Source: ZC4RG20 sp963702105
GTDB lineage: Bacteria; Pseudomonadota; Gammaproteobacteria; Steroidobacterales; Rariloculaceae
Direction: 5' to 3'
NCBI GenBank assembly: GCA_963702105.1
Contig: OY969712.1
Span: forward strand, 4,092,001-4,156,000
Length of the DNA stretch: 64,000 nucleotides
Position numbers and translations under genes: made by a program. The notes below the pieces were generated by a model. The model saw only the letters and a list, made by a program, of their open reading frames with translations. It was not told the DNA's origin and did not search any database. Shown here piece by piece: positions 26,069 through 34,083 of this stretch; the first letter of the stretch is position 1; each line of letters opens with the position of its first letter.

Positions 26069-27222
26069 GGCGCGGCCGCCGGAGCGGGCACCCCGGATGC
26101 CGCGGACTCCGGCCCGTCCCAGTCACGCAGCGGCGTCGCGCCGCGCGCCCTGAGCGCGTCCATGTAAACGTGCAGGATCTCCTTGGCGGGATAGCCCCTC
26201 GCCTCGGTCGCGGCCGCCCAGCGCTGGGCGATGTTGGGCATGCCCGCGAGCCACTTGCGCTTCTCCTCGAGCGGCAGCGCATACACCTTCGCGCCCGCGG
26301 CCTTCATCTGCTCGAGGCCGCGCGCGTACCGCCGCCCGAGCTCGGCCGCCTCCTCCTTGCTGTAGTCCTTGCCGAGGTCCGCGAGGATCTTCTGCACCTC
26401 GGGCGGCAGTCGGTTCCAGGTATCGAGATTGATCGCCATGCCGCCCGTGAGCTGCGCGCCGATGCCGACGAGCGTGATGTAGGGCGCGACCTCGTCGATG
26501 CGGTAGGGCGCGGCACCGCTCAGGATCGTGAGCACGCCGTCCGCGACGCCCGTCTGGATCTGCGTGTAGTAGGTCGTGAGGCTGCCGTCGACGGGGACGG
26601 CGCCCGTGCCCTCGAGCCAGGCCGCAGCCGGCCCCGGGGCGAGGATCTTGTGACCGCGCAGGTCGGCGACCGTGCGCACCGGGAACGTCGTCATGAGGTG
26701 GTAGGAATCGACGACGCTGCCGCCGAGATACTTCTCGTTCTGGTCCGTCCAGGCCTGGCGCAGCGCGGGCACGCGCTCGTGGAGCTCGTTGAAGAGCTCG
26801 ACGATGAGCGTGTAGTCGTCGGTCGAGAACGGCGTGTAATAGGTGATGTTCTGGAGCGGCATCTTCGAAAGCTCCCAGAGCGTCCCGACCCAGCCGATGT
26901 CGGTCAGGCCGATCTGCACGGCCTCGAGCGTGTTCTCGTATTTGTAGAGCGAGCCGCCGTAGCTCTCGGTCCAGCGGATGCGGTAAGGGCTCCCGATGGC
27001 TTCGAGGCGCGCGTTGGCCTGCGGCACGACGAGCGTATGCATGACGCCGACCCAGGGCAGGCTCGTCGTATGGCTCGAGGCGATCGTGAGCGGGATGAGG
27101 TGCTCGGCGGCCGGCGCCCTGGCCGCTGCGGCTGGGCGTGCCGCGCCGGCGCCCGCCGCGACGAAGGCGCAGAGCAGCGCGATGCGGACGCGCGAAGGCG
27201 CGGTCGAAAGCGGATGTCCCAC
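26065..27222 (-). CDS. TRAP transporter substrate-binding protein (DctP family)
   Basis: About 385 residues from a GTG at 27222 (site GGGGGGAG just upstream); an ATG at 27264 would place extra residues before the signal peptide. Signal: VRIALLCAFVAAGAGA. DctP fold landmarks: VQIGLTDIGWVGTLW near the hinge, DLRGHKILAPGPAAAW containing the usual substrate-carboxylate arginine region, QTGVADGVLTILSG and NLDTWNRLPPEVQKIL. The sequence is typical of the tripartite dicarboxylate/C4-like group that pairs with a fused permease. The ligand is unknown. Confidence 0.9.
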   Translation of the reverse strand: MGHPLSTAPSRVRIALLCAFVAAGAGAARPAAAARAPAAEHLIPLTIASSHTTSLPWVGVMHTLVVPQANARLEAIGSPYRIRWTESYGGSLYKYENTLEAVQIGLTDIGWVGTLWELSKMPLQNITYYTPFSTDDYTLIVELFNELHERVPALRQAWTDQNEKYLGGSVVDSYHLMTTFPVRTVADLRGHKILAPGPAAAWLEGTGAVPVDGSLTTYYTQIQTGVADGVLTILSGAAPYRIDEVAPYITLVGIGAQLTGGMAINLDTWNRLPPEVQKILADLGKDYSKEEAAELGRRYARGLEQMKAAGAKVYALPLEEKRKWLAGMPNIAQRWAAATEARGYPAKEILHVYMDALRARGATPLRDWDGPESAASGVPAPAAAP

Positions 27223-27265
27223 ACTCCCCCCTTGGGCAAGCCGCAAACGCCCGAACGGTACCATA

Positions 27266-27396
27266 CAAAAAGGGGTCAGAGCCCTTTTTCGGCGAGGCCC
27301 TTTTTCCGCGAGGCGCGCGCCCGGCCGCGCGCCTTGCGGCTCTCCGAGTCGGCCCGAGGAGTCGTCGGCACGCGAAAAAGGGCTCCGACCCCTTTT
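27266..27396. repeat. Paired GGGGTCAGAGCCC repeat element (REPIN-like), copy E
   Basis: The longest copy: opposed units flank about 80 bases, and a partial third unit (GGCGAGGCCCTTTTTC) sits just inside the left unit, as if one copy decayed or recombined. It lies between divergent genes, where a terminator role makes little sense, so mobility is a better explanation for this copy. Confidence 0.75.
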
Positions 27397-27427
27397 CTTA
27401 TCGTTCCCGTTCCGCCAAGGTTAAGCC

Positions 27428-28442
27428 ATGGGCATGTTGATCGACGGCAAATGGCACGACGTTCTGGTACGACACTGAGGCGTCGAAGGGGCGGTTCGTC
27501 CGCAGCGAATCGCAGTTCCGCAATTGGGTGACGCCGGACGGCTCGCCGGGACCGAGCGGCCGCGGCGGCTTCAAGGCCGAGCCCGGCCGCTACCACCTGT
27601 ACGTCTCGTTCGCCTGCCCCTGGGCGCACCGGACGCTGATCGTTCGCAAGCTCAAGGGCCTCGAGCCGCTCATCGGCGTCTCGGCCGTGAACGCGTACAT
27701 GGGCTCGGAAGGCTGGACCTTCGACCCGGGTCCGGGCGTGATCCCCGATACCGTCAACGGCGTCTCGAAGCTGTACGAGCTCTACACCCTCGCGGACCCC
27801 AAGTACTCGGGCCGCTCGACGGTCCCCGTCCTCTGGGACAAGCAGAACAAGACCGTCGTCTCGAACGAGTCGGCCGAGATCATCCGCATGCTCAACAGCG
27901 CCTTCGACAACGTCGGCGGCAACGACCTCGACTTCTACCCGCAGCCGCTGCGGGCCGAGATCGACGAGCTCAACGATGTGATCTACGCGAACGTCAACAA
28001 CGGGGTCTACAAGGCCGGATTCGCAACGACGCAGGAAGCCTACGAGGAAGCCGCGCGCGCGGTATTCGATGTGCTCGACTCGCTCGAGCGCCGTCTCGCC
28101 ACGCGCCGCTACCTCGCCGGAGCGCAGATCACGGAAGCCGATTGGCGGCTCTTCACGACGCTCGTGCGCTTCGACGCCGTCTACTACTTGCACTTCAAGT
28201 GCAACGTGCGCCGCATCGCGGACTACCCGAACCTCTGGGGCTACCTGCGCGACCTCTATCAGGTGCCGGGCGTCGCCGAGACCGTGGACATCCCGTTCAT
28301 CAAATCCCACTACTACGGCAGCCACGCGACGATCAATCCGCACCTTATCGTGCCGATCGGGCCCGACATCGACTTCGCCTCGGCGCACGGCCGCGAACGC
28401 CTCGGAAAGGGGCACAGGGACCAGGCGCGCGCCACGGGCTGA
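27428..28442 (+). CDS. yqjG: Glutathionyl-hydroquinone reductase (ECM4/YqjG family), frameshifted near codon 12
   Basis: Starting at ATG 27428 the frame reads MGMLIDGKWHDV and then stops. Dropping one base at 27461-27464 joins WYDTEASKGRFVRSESQF and the rest without gap, which is just how the family begins (LIDGxWHDxWYDT). The downstream frame is open to 28442 and is well conserved. Its catalytic thiol is in SFACPWAHRTLI, followed by NESAEIIRMLNSAFD, VNNGVYKAGFATTQEAYEEA, TEADWRLFTTLVRFDAVYY and SHYYGSHATINPH. The enzyme reduces glutathionyl-hydroquinones. Either the extra base is a sequencing error or the gene starts late (GTG at 27528) and lacks its N-terminus. Confidence 0.9.
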
Positions 28443-28519
28443 GGCCGGACCGCCTAAGGGCGCGCTGACGGCGCGCCAATGGCGCCAGTGTGCCGAGCCG
28501 GCTACGGCGACGGCTACGG

Positions 28520-29383
28520 CTACAGCCGCCCGGCGCGGTAGTCGTCGAACGCCTGGTAGATCTCTTCGGCCGTGTTCATGACGAACGGCCCGTAGCGCGC
28601 GACCGGCTCGTTGAGCGGCCGGCCGCCGACGAGGATGAGCCGCGCGGGCCGATCCTCAGGCGCCGCGACGCGCACGGCCGGCCCGTGGCTCAGCATCGCA
28701 AGCTCGCCGCGCTCGACGCGCTGCGCCGAGCCCTCCGGGCCCACGAGGGCCGCACCCTCGTAGACGTAAACGAACACGTTGTGCCCCTCGGGAACCGGGA
28801 GCTCATAGGCCGCGCCGCCCTCGAGCGCGAAGTCGTAATACACGGGCTCGGTCGCGACACCGCCGACGGGCCCTTGCGCCTCGCCGAGGCGTCCCGCAAC
28901 GACGCGCGCGCGCACGCCGCCGCCAAGGTCCACTTCCGGAATGGCATCGCCCTGAATGTCCTGATACCGCGGCGCCGTCATCTTGTCCTTGGCCGGAAGA
29001 TTGACCCAGAGCTGAAAGCCCCACATGAGCCCCTCTTCCTGCTCCGGAAACTCCGAGTGCACGATGCCCCGCCCGGCCGTCATCCACTGCACGGCGCCCG
29101 GCCCGAGCAGGCCCGAATTGCCCTGGTTGTCGCCGTGGCGCATGCGCCCGGCGAGCATGTAGGTCACGGTCTCGAACCCGCGGTGCGGGTGGTCCGGGAA
29201 GCCCGCGATGTAGTCGTTCGGATCGTCGGAGCGAAACTCGTCGAGCAGCAGGAACGGATCGAAATGATCGAGGGTCTGCGTGCCCATGACCCGCGTCATG
29301 CGAACGCCGGCACCGTCGCTCGTCGCCTGGCCGCGTACCTTCCTGACCACTCGGCGGGAAGCCGCCGTCTCCGTCGTCGCCAT
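28520..29383 (-). CDS. Pirin family protein
   Basis: 287 residues from ATG at 29383 (GAGGGCCTACGG upstream). Bicupin with the N-cupin metal motif DHPHRGFETVTYML (two His), QWMTAGRGIVHSEFPE (His, Glu), and PRYQDI and NVFVYVYEGAA in the C-cupin. Bacterial pirins of this type are iron proteins; some are quercetin dioxygenases, others bind enzymes such as pyruvate dehydrogenase E1. It is convergent with the hydroquinone reductase gene and next to nsrR, so a quinone/redox-stress context is plausible. Confidence 0.92.
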   Translation of the reverse strand: MATTETAASRRVVRKVRGQATSDGAGVRMTRVMGTQTLDHFDPFLLLDEFRSDDPNDYIAGFPDHPHRGFETVTYMLAGRMRHGDNQGNSGLLGPGAVQWMTAGRGIVHSEFPEQEEGLMWGFQLWVNLPAKDKMTAPRYQDIQGDAIPEVDLGGGVRARVVAGRLGEAQGPVGGVATEPVYYDFALEGGAAYELPVPEGHNVFVYVYEGAALVGPEGSAQRVERGELAMLSHGPAVRVAAPEDRPARLILVGGRPLNEPVARYGPFVMNTAEEIYQAFDDYRAGRL

Positions 29384-29480
29384 ATCCGTAGGCCCTCTTG
29401 AGTCTCGCAATGCGCTAATGCAAATGCGGCTTCGACGAGTCTAACTGCGGTGCCCGCCGGGGCCAACCGCGCTTGCGGGC

Positions 29481-29909
29481 TCAAGCGCCGGCCGCGGCGC
29501 CGCGCGGCGCCCGATAGGCGCATTCGGCCAGCGTCGTACGGTCGAGCGATCCGAGAAACGCCTCCTCTGCCGCCGCGAGCCGCCGCCTGAGCTTGCAGCG
29601 CGGGGTCAGCGTGCAGGCGCCGCCGTCCGCGCGGAAGCACTCAACGAGCGCCTGCCGCTGCTCGAGCAAGCGGACCACCTGGCCGAGCGTGATCGACTCC
29701 GCCGGCCGCGCGAGGCGGAAGCCGCCCTTGGCACCGCGTTGCGTGACGAGAAAGCCCGCATTGGCGAGATCGCGCACGACCTTGGTCAGGTGATTGCGCG
29801 AGATAGCGAATTCGGCGGCGATCTCTTCGGTCGTGAAGGTGCGCTCCGGCTCGCCGGCCAGCCGCATGAGCGTGCGCAGGCCGAAATCCGTAAACGAGGT
29901 CAGACGCAT
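29481..29909 (-). CDS. nsrR: Rrf2-family nitric-oxide-sensing repressor, NsrR-like
   Basis: 142 residues from ATG at 29909 (MRLTSFTDFGLRTL). The N-terminal winged helix includes TEEIAAEFAISRNHLTKVV. The three cluster cysteines are in VECFRADGGACTLTPRCKL, spaced C-x7-C-x5-C as in NsrR, which holds an Fe-S cluster destroyed by nitric oxide. It is transcribed divergently from a truncated globin and an alternative oxidase, with two NsrR-like palindromes between them, so it probably represses those genes and itself. The upstream DNA stays open in frame for 57 codons, but that sequence is a degenerate repeat and no homologue needs it. Confidence 0.92.
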   Translation of the reverse strand: MRLTSFTDFGLRTLMRLAGEPERTFTTEEIAAEFAISRNHLTKVVRDLANAGFLVTQRGAKGGFRLARPAESITLGQVVRLLEQRQALVECFRADGGACTLTPRCKLRRRLAAAEEAFLGSLDRTTLAECAYRAPRGAAAGA

Positions 29910-29924
29910 TCGGGGCTCCAGTTT

Positions 29925-30062
29925 GCTCGGGTCTTGCTGGGGTGTTGCTGAGGCGTTGCTCGGGTCTCGCTCGGTTTGTTCGGGACTGGTTCGGGACTTG
30001 TTCCGGTGTCGTTCGCGTGACGTGGGTGTCGTGCGGGTGTCGTGCGGGTGTCGTTCCGGTCG
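29925..30062. repeat. G/T-rich degenerate tandem repeat in the nsrR leader
   Basis: Imperfect copies of short CGGGTGTCGTG- and TGCTCGGG-like units fill the interval between the NsrR start and its operators. It would be a 150-base transcribed leader for nsrR. Function unknown; possibly only slippage-derived. Confidence 0.5.
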
Positions 30063-30065
30063 GTT

Positions 30066-30088
30066 AATACGTATTTGCAATGCGTATT
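30066..30088. promoter_or_regulatory. NsrR-box-like operator 1 (11-1-11 palindrome)
   Basis: AATACGTATTT, one central G, then CAATGCGTATT: the second half reads AATACGCATTG on the other strand, matching 9 of 11 positions. The 11-1-11 architecture and the ATTT/AAT centre match known NsrR sites. It lies between divergent nsrR and globin genes. Confidence 0.7.
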
Positions 30089-30099
30089 AAGGCAGCCTA

Positions 30100-30122
30100 T
30101 AGTCGCATTTGCAATACCTATT
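30100..30122. promoter_or_regulatory. NsrR-box-like operator 2 (weaker 11-1-11 palindrome)
   Basis: TAGTCGCATTT, G, CAATACCTATT. Same layout and centre as operator 1, offset by exactly 34 bases, with a more diverged left arm. It ends 17 bases before the globin ATG, so a bound repressor would block the globin ribosome-binding region or promoter. Confidence 0.6.
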
Positions 30123-30139
30123 ACCGATCGAGTGACCTC

Positions 30140-30610
30140 ATGACCGAAGAGAATTCGGACCTCGCGGCACGCCGCCGGCGCCGCGTCGCCGAAGCGACGG
30201 CGACCTCGGGCATCGACGAAGCGATGATCGAGCGGCTGGTGCGTGCCTTCTACGCCCGCGTCCGGCACGACGCCGTGCTCGGCCCGATTTTCGAGGCGCG
30301 CATCGAGGACTGGGAGACCCACCTCGGCCGCATGTGCGCATTCTGGTCGTCCGTCGCCCTGGGCTCCGGCCGCTACAGCGGCAACCCCATGGCCAAGCAC
30401 ATGGCGCTGCCCGTGGACGCCGCGCATTTCGACCGCTGGCTCGCGCTCTTCGAGCACACGGCGCACGAGGTATGCCCCGCCGAGGCGGCCGAGCACTTCC
30501 TCGAGCGCGCCCGGCGCATCGCGCGCAGTCTCGAGCTCGGCGTCGCGAGCGGACACGCCGTCCTGCTCGGCCCCGGGCAGCGGTTCCGGCGCCCGGACGC
30601 CCCCCGCTGA
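30140..30610 (+). CDS. Truncated hemoglobin, group III-like
   Basis: 156 residues from ATG at 30140. The fold is seen in IERLVRAFYARVRHDAVLGPIFE, DWETHLGRMCAFWSSVALG, RYSGNPMAKHMALP (proximal His region) and FDRWLALFEHTAHEV. Group III globins bind oxygen and nitric oxide and are often tied to NO detoxification. It is controlled by two NsrR-box-like sites directly upstream and followed by alternative oxidase in the same orientation, about 90 bases on. Confidence 0.88.
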   Translation: MTEENSDLAARRRRRVAEATATSGIDEAMIERLVRAFYARVRHDAVLGPIFEARIEDWETHLGRMCAFWSSVALGSGRYSGNPMAKHMALPVDAAHFDRWLALFEHTAHEVCPAEAAEHFLERARRIARSLELGVASGHAVLLGPGQRFRRPDAPR

Positions 30611-30699
30611 ACATCGCAATCGGCCCCGCGCGGGCCTCCTTCGACGCCTCGCGCCGATTCGAACATCGGCATTCATCGACCCACCGGAAGGGACTCCCA

Positions 30700-31407
30700 A
30701 TGACGAACCCCGCCCCGCTCGACCTCGAAATCCATCACGCGCCGAACGGCCCCTCGGACCGCGTCGCCTTCGCCTTCGTCAAGACGCTGCGCTTCGTCGC
30801 AGACCGCTTCTTCGCGAAGCGCTACGGCCACCGGGTCATCGTGCTCGAAACTGTGGCCGCCGTGCCCGGCATGGTCGGCGCGACGCTGAACCACCTGCGG
30901 TGCCTGCGCCGCATGTGCGACGACCGCGGCTGGATCCACACGCTGCTCGACGAGGCCGAGAACGAGCGCATGCACCTCATGACCTTCATCGAGATCGCGA
31001 AGCCGAACGCCTTCGAGCGCGCCGTGGTGCTGCTCGTGCAGGGCGGCTTCTACAATGCGTTCTTCCTGCTGTACCTCATCTCGCCGAAAACCGCGCACCG
31101 CGTCGTCGGCTACTTCGAGGAGGAAGCGATCGTGAGCTACACCCAGTACCTGGCCGAGATCGACGCCGGCCGTCATGCGAACGTGCCGGCGCCCGCCATC
31201 GCGAGGGCGTACTGGCACCTGCCCGAGGGCGCCCGCCTCCGCGATGTGGTGCTCGCCGTGCGCGCCGACGAGGCCAACCACCGGGACGTGAATCACGGCT
31301 TTGCCGACGCGCTCGCGGGCCGCGAAGAAAAAGGGGTCAGAGCCCTTTTTCGCCCGCTGCGTCGGTTACAGCCGCCGGCGGCCGTCCGAAGCGAAAAAGG
31401 GCTCTGA
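30700..31407 (+). CDS. aox: Alternative oxidase (cyanide- and NO-insensitive quinol oxidase), C-terminus written by a repeat element
   Basis: 235 residues. Di-iron ligands occur in IVLETVAAVPGMVGA (Glu), DEAENERMHLMTF (ExxH), VGYFEEEAIVSYTQYL (Glu) and VRADEANHRDVNHGFA (ExxH). Enzymes of this family oxidise ubiquinol and reduce oxygen to water at the inner membrane without pumping protons. After DALAG the frame enters palindromic element F and the last 27 or so residues (EKGVRALFRP...SEKGL) are encoded by it; the stop is the TGA within the right unit. Vibrio fischeri aox is known to be under NsrR control, which supports the same logic here. Confidence 0.93.
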   Translation: MTNPAPLDLEIHHAPNGPSDRVAFAFVKTLRFVADRFFAKRYGHRVIVLETVAAVPGMVGATLNHLRCLRRMCDDRGWIHTLLDEAENERMHLMTFIEIAKPNAFERAVVLLVQGGFYNAFFLLYLISPKTAHRVVGYFEEEAIVSYTQYLAEIDAGRHANVPAPAIARAYWHLPEGARLRDVVLAVRADEANHRDVNHGFADALAGREEKGVRALFRPLRRLQPPAAVRSEKGL

Positions 31408-31415
31408 CCCCTTAT
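31327..31415. repeat. Paired GGGGTCAGAGCCC repeat element (REPIN-like), copy F
   Basis: Opposed units flank about 42 bases. It overlaps the 3' end of the alternative oxidase gene, whose stop codon it provides, and abuts the stop of the convergent MBL-fold gene. Confidence 0.8.
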
Positions 31416-31420
31416 TTCGC

Positions 31421-32164
31421 TCAGTACCAGGCGCGAATCCGTACCTGGATGGGTGAATCCCAGCCGATGAGGCCCCTGAAGGCGACCGGATCGGCGCGGC
31501 CGTAATCGTAGGGATAGACGATCTGCGGATGCAGCGCCTTGATCGCCTTGGCCACGGATTCCGGCGTCGTCGCCGGCGGCCGGTTGAAGTCTACGAACGC
31601 GATGTCGATGCCCTGCAGGTGCTCGAGCGAGGTCGGATCGGCGAGATCGCCGCTCACGTAGAGCTTTTTCCCGCCGAAGCCGAGCACGTAGCTGTTGCCG
31701 CGCGGCTGCTCGCCGCCCGCCGCCGCGCCCTGCCCCGGCACCGAATCGACTGCGATACCGAAAGCCTCGGTCGACTCGCCGCTCGCGAGCACCGTCGTCT
31801 TGGCCTGCAGATCCTGCGGCAGCTCGCGCTCGACGCCGAGCGGCGCGACGATACGAGTGTGCTTGCCGACGAGGCTCTTGATGACGTCGAGGTCCAGGTG
31901 GTCCTTGCCCGTGCCCGTGATGAGAATCAGATCGGCCATGGGCAACTCGTTGTAACGCATCTGTAGCCCGGCGACCGGATCGACGAAGATCGTGCGGCCG
32001 TTCCAGGCCAACGCGAAGGTCGCATGCTTCATGGGATGGATGACGAGATCGCCCTGACTCGTCTTGACGTGGTCGCCCGCGACGACGCGGCCGCCGGATT
32101 CCCCGAAAGCGAGCGGCATGCCTGCCCAAAGCAGCAAGCACGCACCGAAAACAGCCTTTTGCAT
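31421..32164 (-). CDS. Exported metallo-beta-lactamase-fold protein with lost metal ligands
   Basis: 247 residues from ATG at 32164 (GAGGGGATTTCG upstream), with a signal peptide ending near AFGES. The UlaG-like fold is recognisable (HATFALAWNGRTIFVDPVAG, MADLILITGTGKDHLDLD, GKKLYVSGDLAD, IDIAFVDFNRP, IVYPYDYG). The usual HxHxDH reads GTGKDH, the next His region (normally around the AYN...H segment) has none, and the closing PYHY reads PYDY. So nearly all zinc-binding histidines are gone. Probably catalytically inactive, or altered to another use. Convergent with the alternative oxidase gene. Confidence 0.83.
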   Translation of the reverse strand: MQKAVFGACLLLWAGMPLAFGESGGRVVAGDHVKTSQGDLVIHPMKHATFALAWNGRTIFVDPVAGLQMRYNELPMADLILITGTGKDHLDLDVIKSLVGKHTRIVAPLGVERELPQDLQAKTTVLASGESTEAFGIAVDSVPGQGAAAGGEQPRGNSYVLGFGGKKLYVSGDLADPTSLEHLQGIDIAFVDFNRPPATTPESVAKAIKALHPQIVYPYDYGRADPVAFRGLIGWDSPIQVRIRAWY

Positions 32165-32672
32165 GATCGAAATCCCCTCGCGCGGCGCTCCTGCCGCAGT
32201 CTCCGGCCGCAATTAAAACACGAGGGCGGGCGGATTGCGCGCATCGGGTGCGACGGCGCGCCGGCACGGCGCCGCGGCCCCGCGCTCCCGCGCATCCTCG
32301 GCGTTCGCGCCGCGGCGGGCGAACGCGGTTCCAGACCGTCCGGTTCGGCGCAAGTGCGCCGGCCACGCGTGCGCAACTGCGCCGGCCATCCACGCGGCGG
32401 ATACGCGCGGCGCCCGGTCGTCGGCTCGCTCGTCGGCCCGGTCGGCCGGGCCGCGCCGCACCACACCGCACCACGCCGCACCGCGCGGACGCGGCCGGCG
32501 CGCGTGCCCCAGCGCCCGCAGGGCCTTATGGAAAGCGCCTTTCCCCGGCGTGAGAATCCCCCCCCAGTACGCTACACTTGGCCGCATCGACCGCTTCGCT
32601 TGCACGGCGGCCCGAGCGCGGGCGGCCGCGTGGCAGCGTCATCCCCGAGACCGTTCCTCAGGAGAAAGATCA
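32165..32672. other. Intergenic region between divergent MBL-fold and M24 genes
   Basis: About 500 bases, extremely GC-rich. It holds CGCACCACACCGCACCACGC-type short repeats near 32455-32490. No convincing gene on either strand. Promoters for both flanking genes should lie here; TACACTT near 32572 is a possible plus-strand -10 (weak). Confidence 0.4.
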
Positions 32673-33971
32673 ATGGTCGCTAAGCTGTCCGAACCGACGA
32701 TCATCAGCGAAGAAGACATCAACCCGCGTCACGACTGGTCGCGCGCCATCTACGCCCCGGGCGTCATGAACGTCGACTTCGAGGAGCGCATCGACTTTCG
32801 GCGCCTGCACCGCTACCGCCTGGCCCGCACGCGCCGGGCCCTGAACAATTCCGATCTCGGCGCTCTGCTGACCTTCGACGCGAACAACATCCGCTACATC
32901 TCGAGCACGAACATCGGCGAGTGGTCGCGCGACAAGATGTGCCGCTTCGCCCTGCTGGCCGGCGACGCGGAACCGCATCTCTGGGACTTCGGCTCCGCGG
33001 CCGCCCATCACCGCATCTACGCGCCCTGGCTGCCCAAGAGCCACTGCCACGCCGGCATGCTGGGCCTGCGCGGCGCCGTGCCGCCCTCGGCGGGCCTCAT
33101 GCGCGACGCCGCCAAGGAAATCAAGGCCCTGCTCGAGGCCAATGGCGTCGCCGACCAACCGCTCGGCGTAGATCTCGTCGAGCCGCCCATGCTGTTCGAG
33201 CTGCAGAAGCTCGGCCTCGACGTCCGCGACGCGCAGCAGGTCATGCTCGACGCCCGCGAGATCAAGAGCCAGGACGAGATCATGCTGCTCAACGTCGCGG
33301 CCTCGATGGTGGACGCCGTCTACCACATGATTTACGAGGAGCTGAAGCCGGGCGTGCGCGAGAACGACATCGTCGCGCGCGCGACGAAGATGCTGTTCGA
33401 GATGGGCGCCGACGACGTCGAGGCCATCAACGCCGTGGCCGGGGAGCGCTGCAGCCCGCACCCGCACAACTTCACGGATCGCATGGTGCGTCCCGGCGAC
33501 CAGGCCTTCTTCGACGTCATCCAGGCCTACATGGGCTACCGCACCTGCTACTACCGGACGATCAACGTCGGCCGTGCGAACGACATGCAGAAGGACGCCT
33601 ACAAGCGCGCCCGCGAGTGGATCGACGCCTCGATCGACATGATCAAGCCCGGCGTCAGCACGGCGCAGGTCGCCTCGGTCTGGCCGAAAGCGCAGGACTT
33701 CGGCTTCAACAACGAGATGGAGTGCTTCGGCCTGCAGTTCGGCCACGGCCTCGGCGTCGCGCTGCACGAGCGGCCCATCATCAGCCGCCTCGTCAGCGAC
33801 AATCCCATGGAGATCAAGGAAGGCATGGTCTTCGCGCTCGAGACGTACTGCCCGGCCAAGGACGGGTTCTCGGCCGCCCGCATCGAGGAGGAGGTCGTCG
33901 TGACCGACAAGGGCTGCCGCGTCATCACGCTGTTCCCGGCCGAGGAACTCCCGGTCGCGAACGAGTACTGA
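32673..33971 (+). CDS. M24 (creatinase/aminopeptidase P-type) family protein
   Basis: 432 residues with AGGAGAAAG before the ATG. The N-terminal creatinase-N domain is about 1-190. The pita-bread C-domain contains GDQAFFDVIQAYMGYRTCYYRT, FGHGLGVALHERPI, FALETYCP and ARIEEEVVV. Of the five M24 metal ligands, the first Asp (FFDV), the His (GHGLG) and both Glu are present. The second Asp, normally before the RT pair, is Cys or Tyr here (TCYYRT). Relatives include prolidase, creatinase and the DMSP lyase DddP. It starts a same-strand run with the 2-oxoacid dehydrogenase genes, but 112 bases separate them. The substrate is undetermined. Confidence 0.87.
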   Translation: MVAKLSEPTIISEEDINPRHDWSRAIYAPGVMNVDFEERIDFRRLHRYRLARTRRALNNSDLGALLTFDANNIRYISSTNIGEWSRDKMCRFALLAGDAEPHLWDFGSAAAHHRIYAPWLPKSHCHAGMLGLRGAVPPSAGLMRDAAKEIKALLEANGVADQPLGVDLVEPPMLFELQKLGLDVRDAQQVMLDAREIKSQDEIMLLNVAASMVDAVYHMIYEELKPGVRENDIVARATKMLFEMGADDVEAINAVAGERCSPHPHNFTDRMVRPGDQAFFDVIQAYMGYRTCYYRTINVGRANDMQKDAYKRAREWIDASIDMIKPGVSTAQVASVWPKAQDFGFNNEMECFGLQFGHGLGVALHERPIISRLVSDNPMEIKEGMVFALETYCPAKDGFSAARIEEEVVVTDKGCRVITLFPAEELPVANEY

Positions 33972-34083
33972 AGGCGCAAGGGCTCGCGCCCGGCTCCCGG
34001 GCGGCCGCCTCGGCCGCCGCAGGGCGCGGGCGCGGTCAGCCGCTCCGCCGCGTTCCACACCAACAACAAAGGCGACGACGTAA

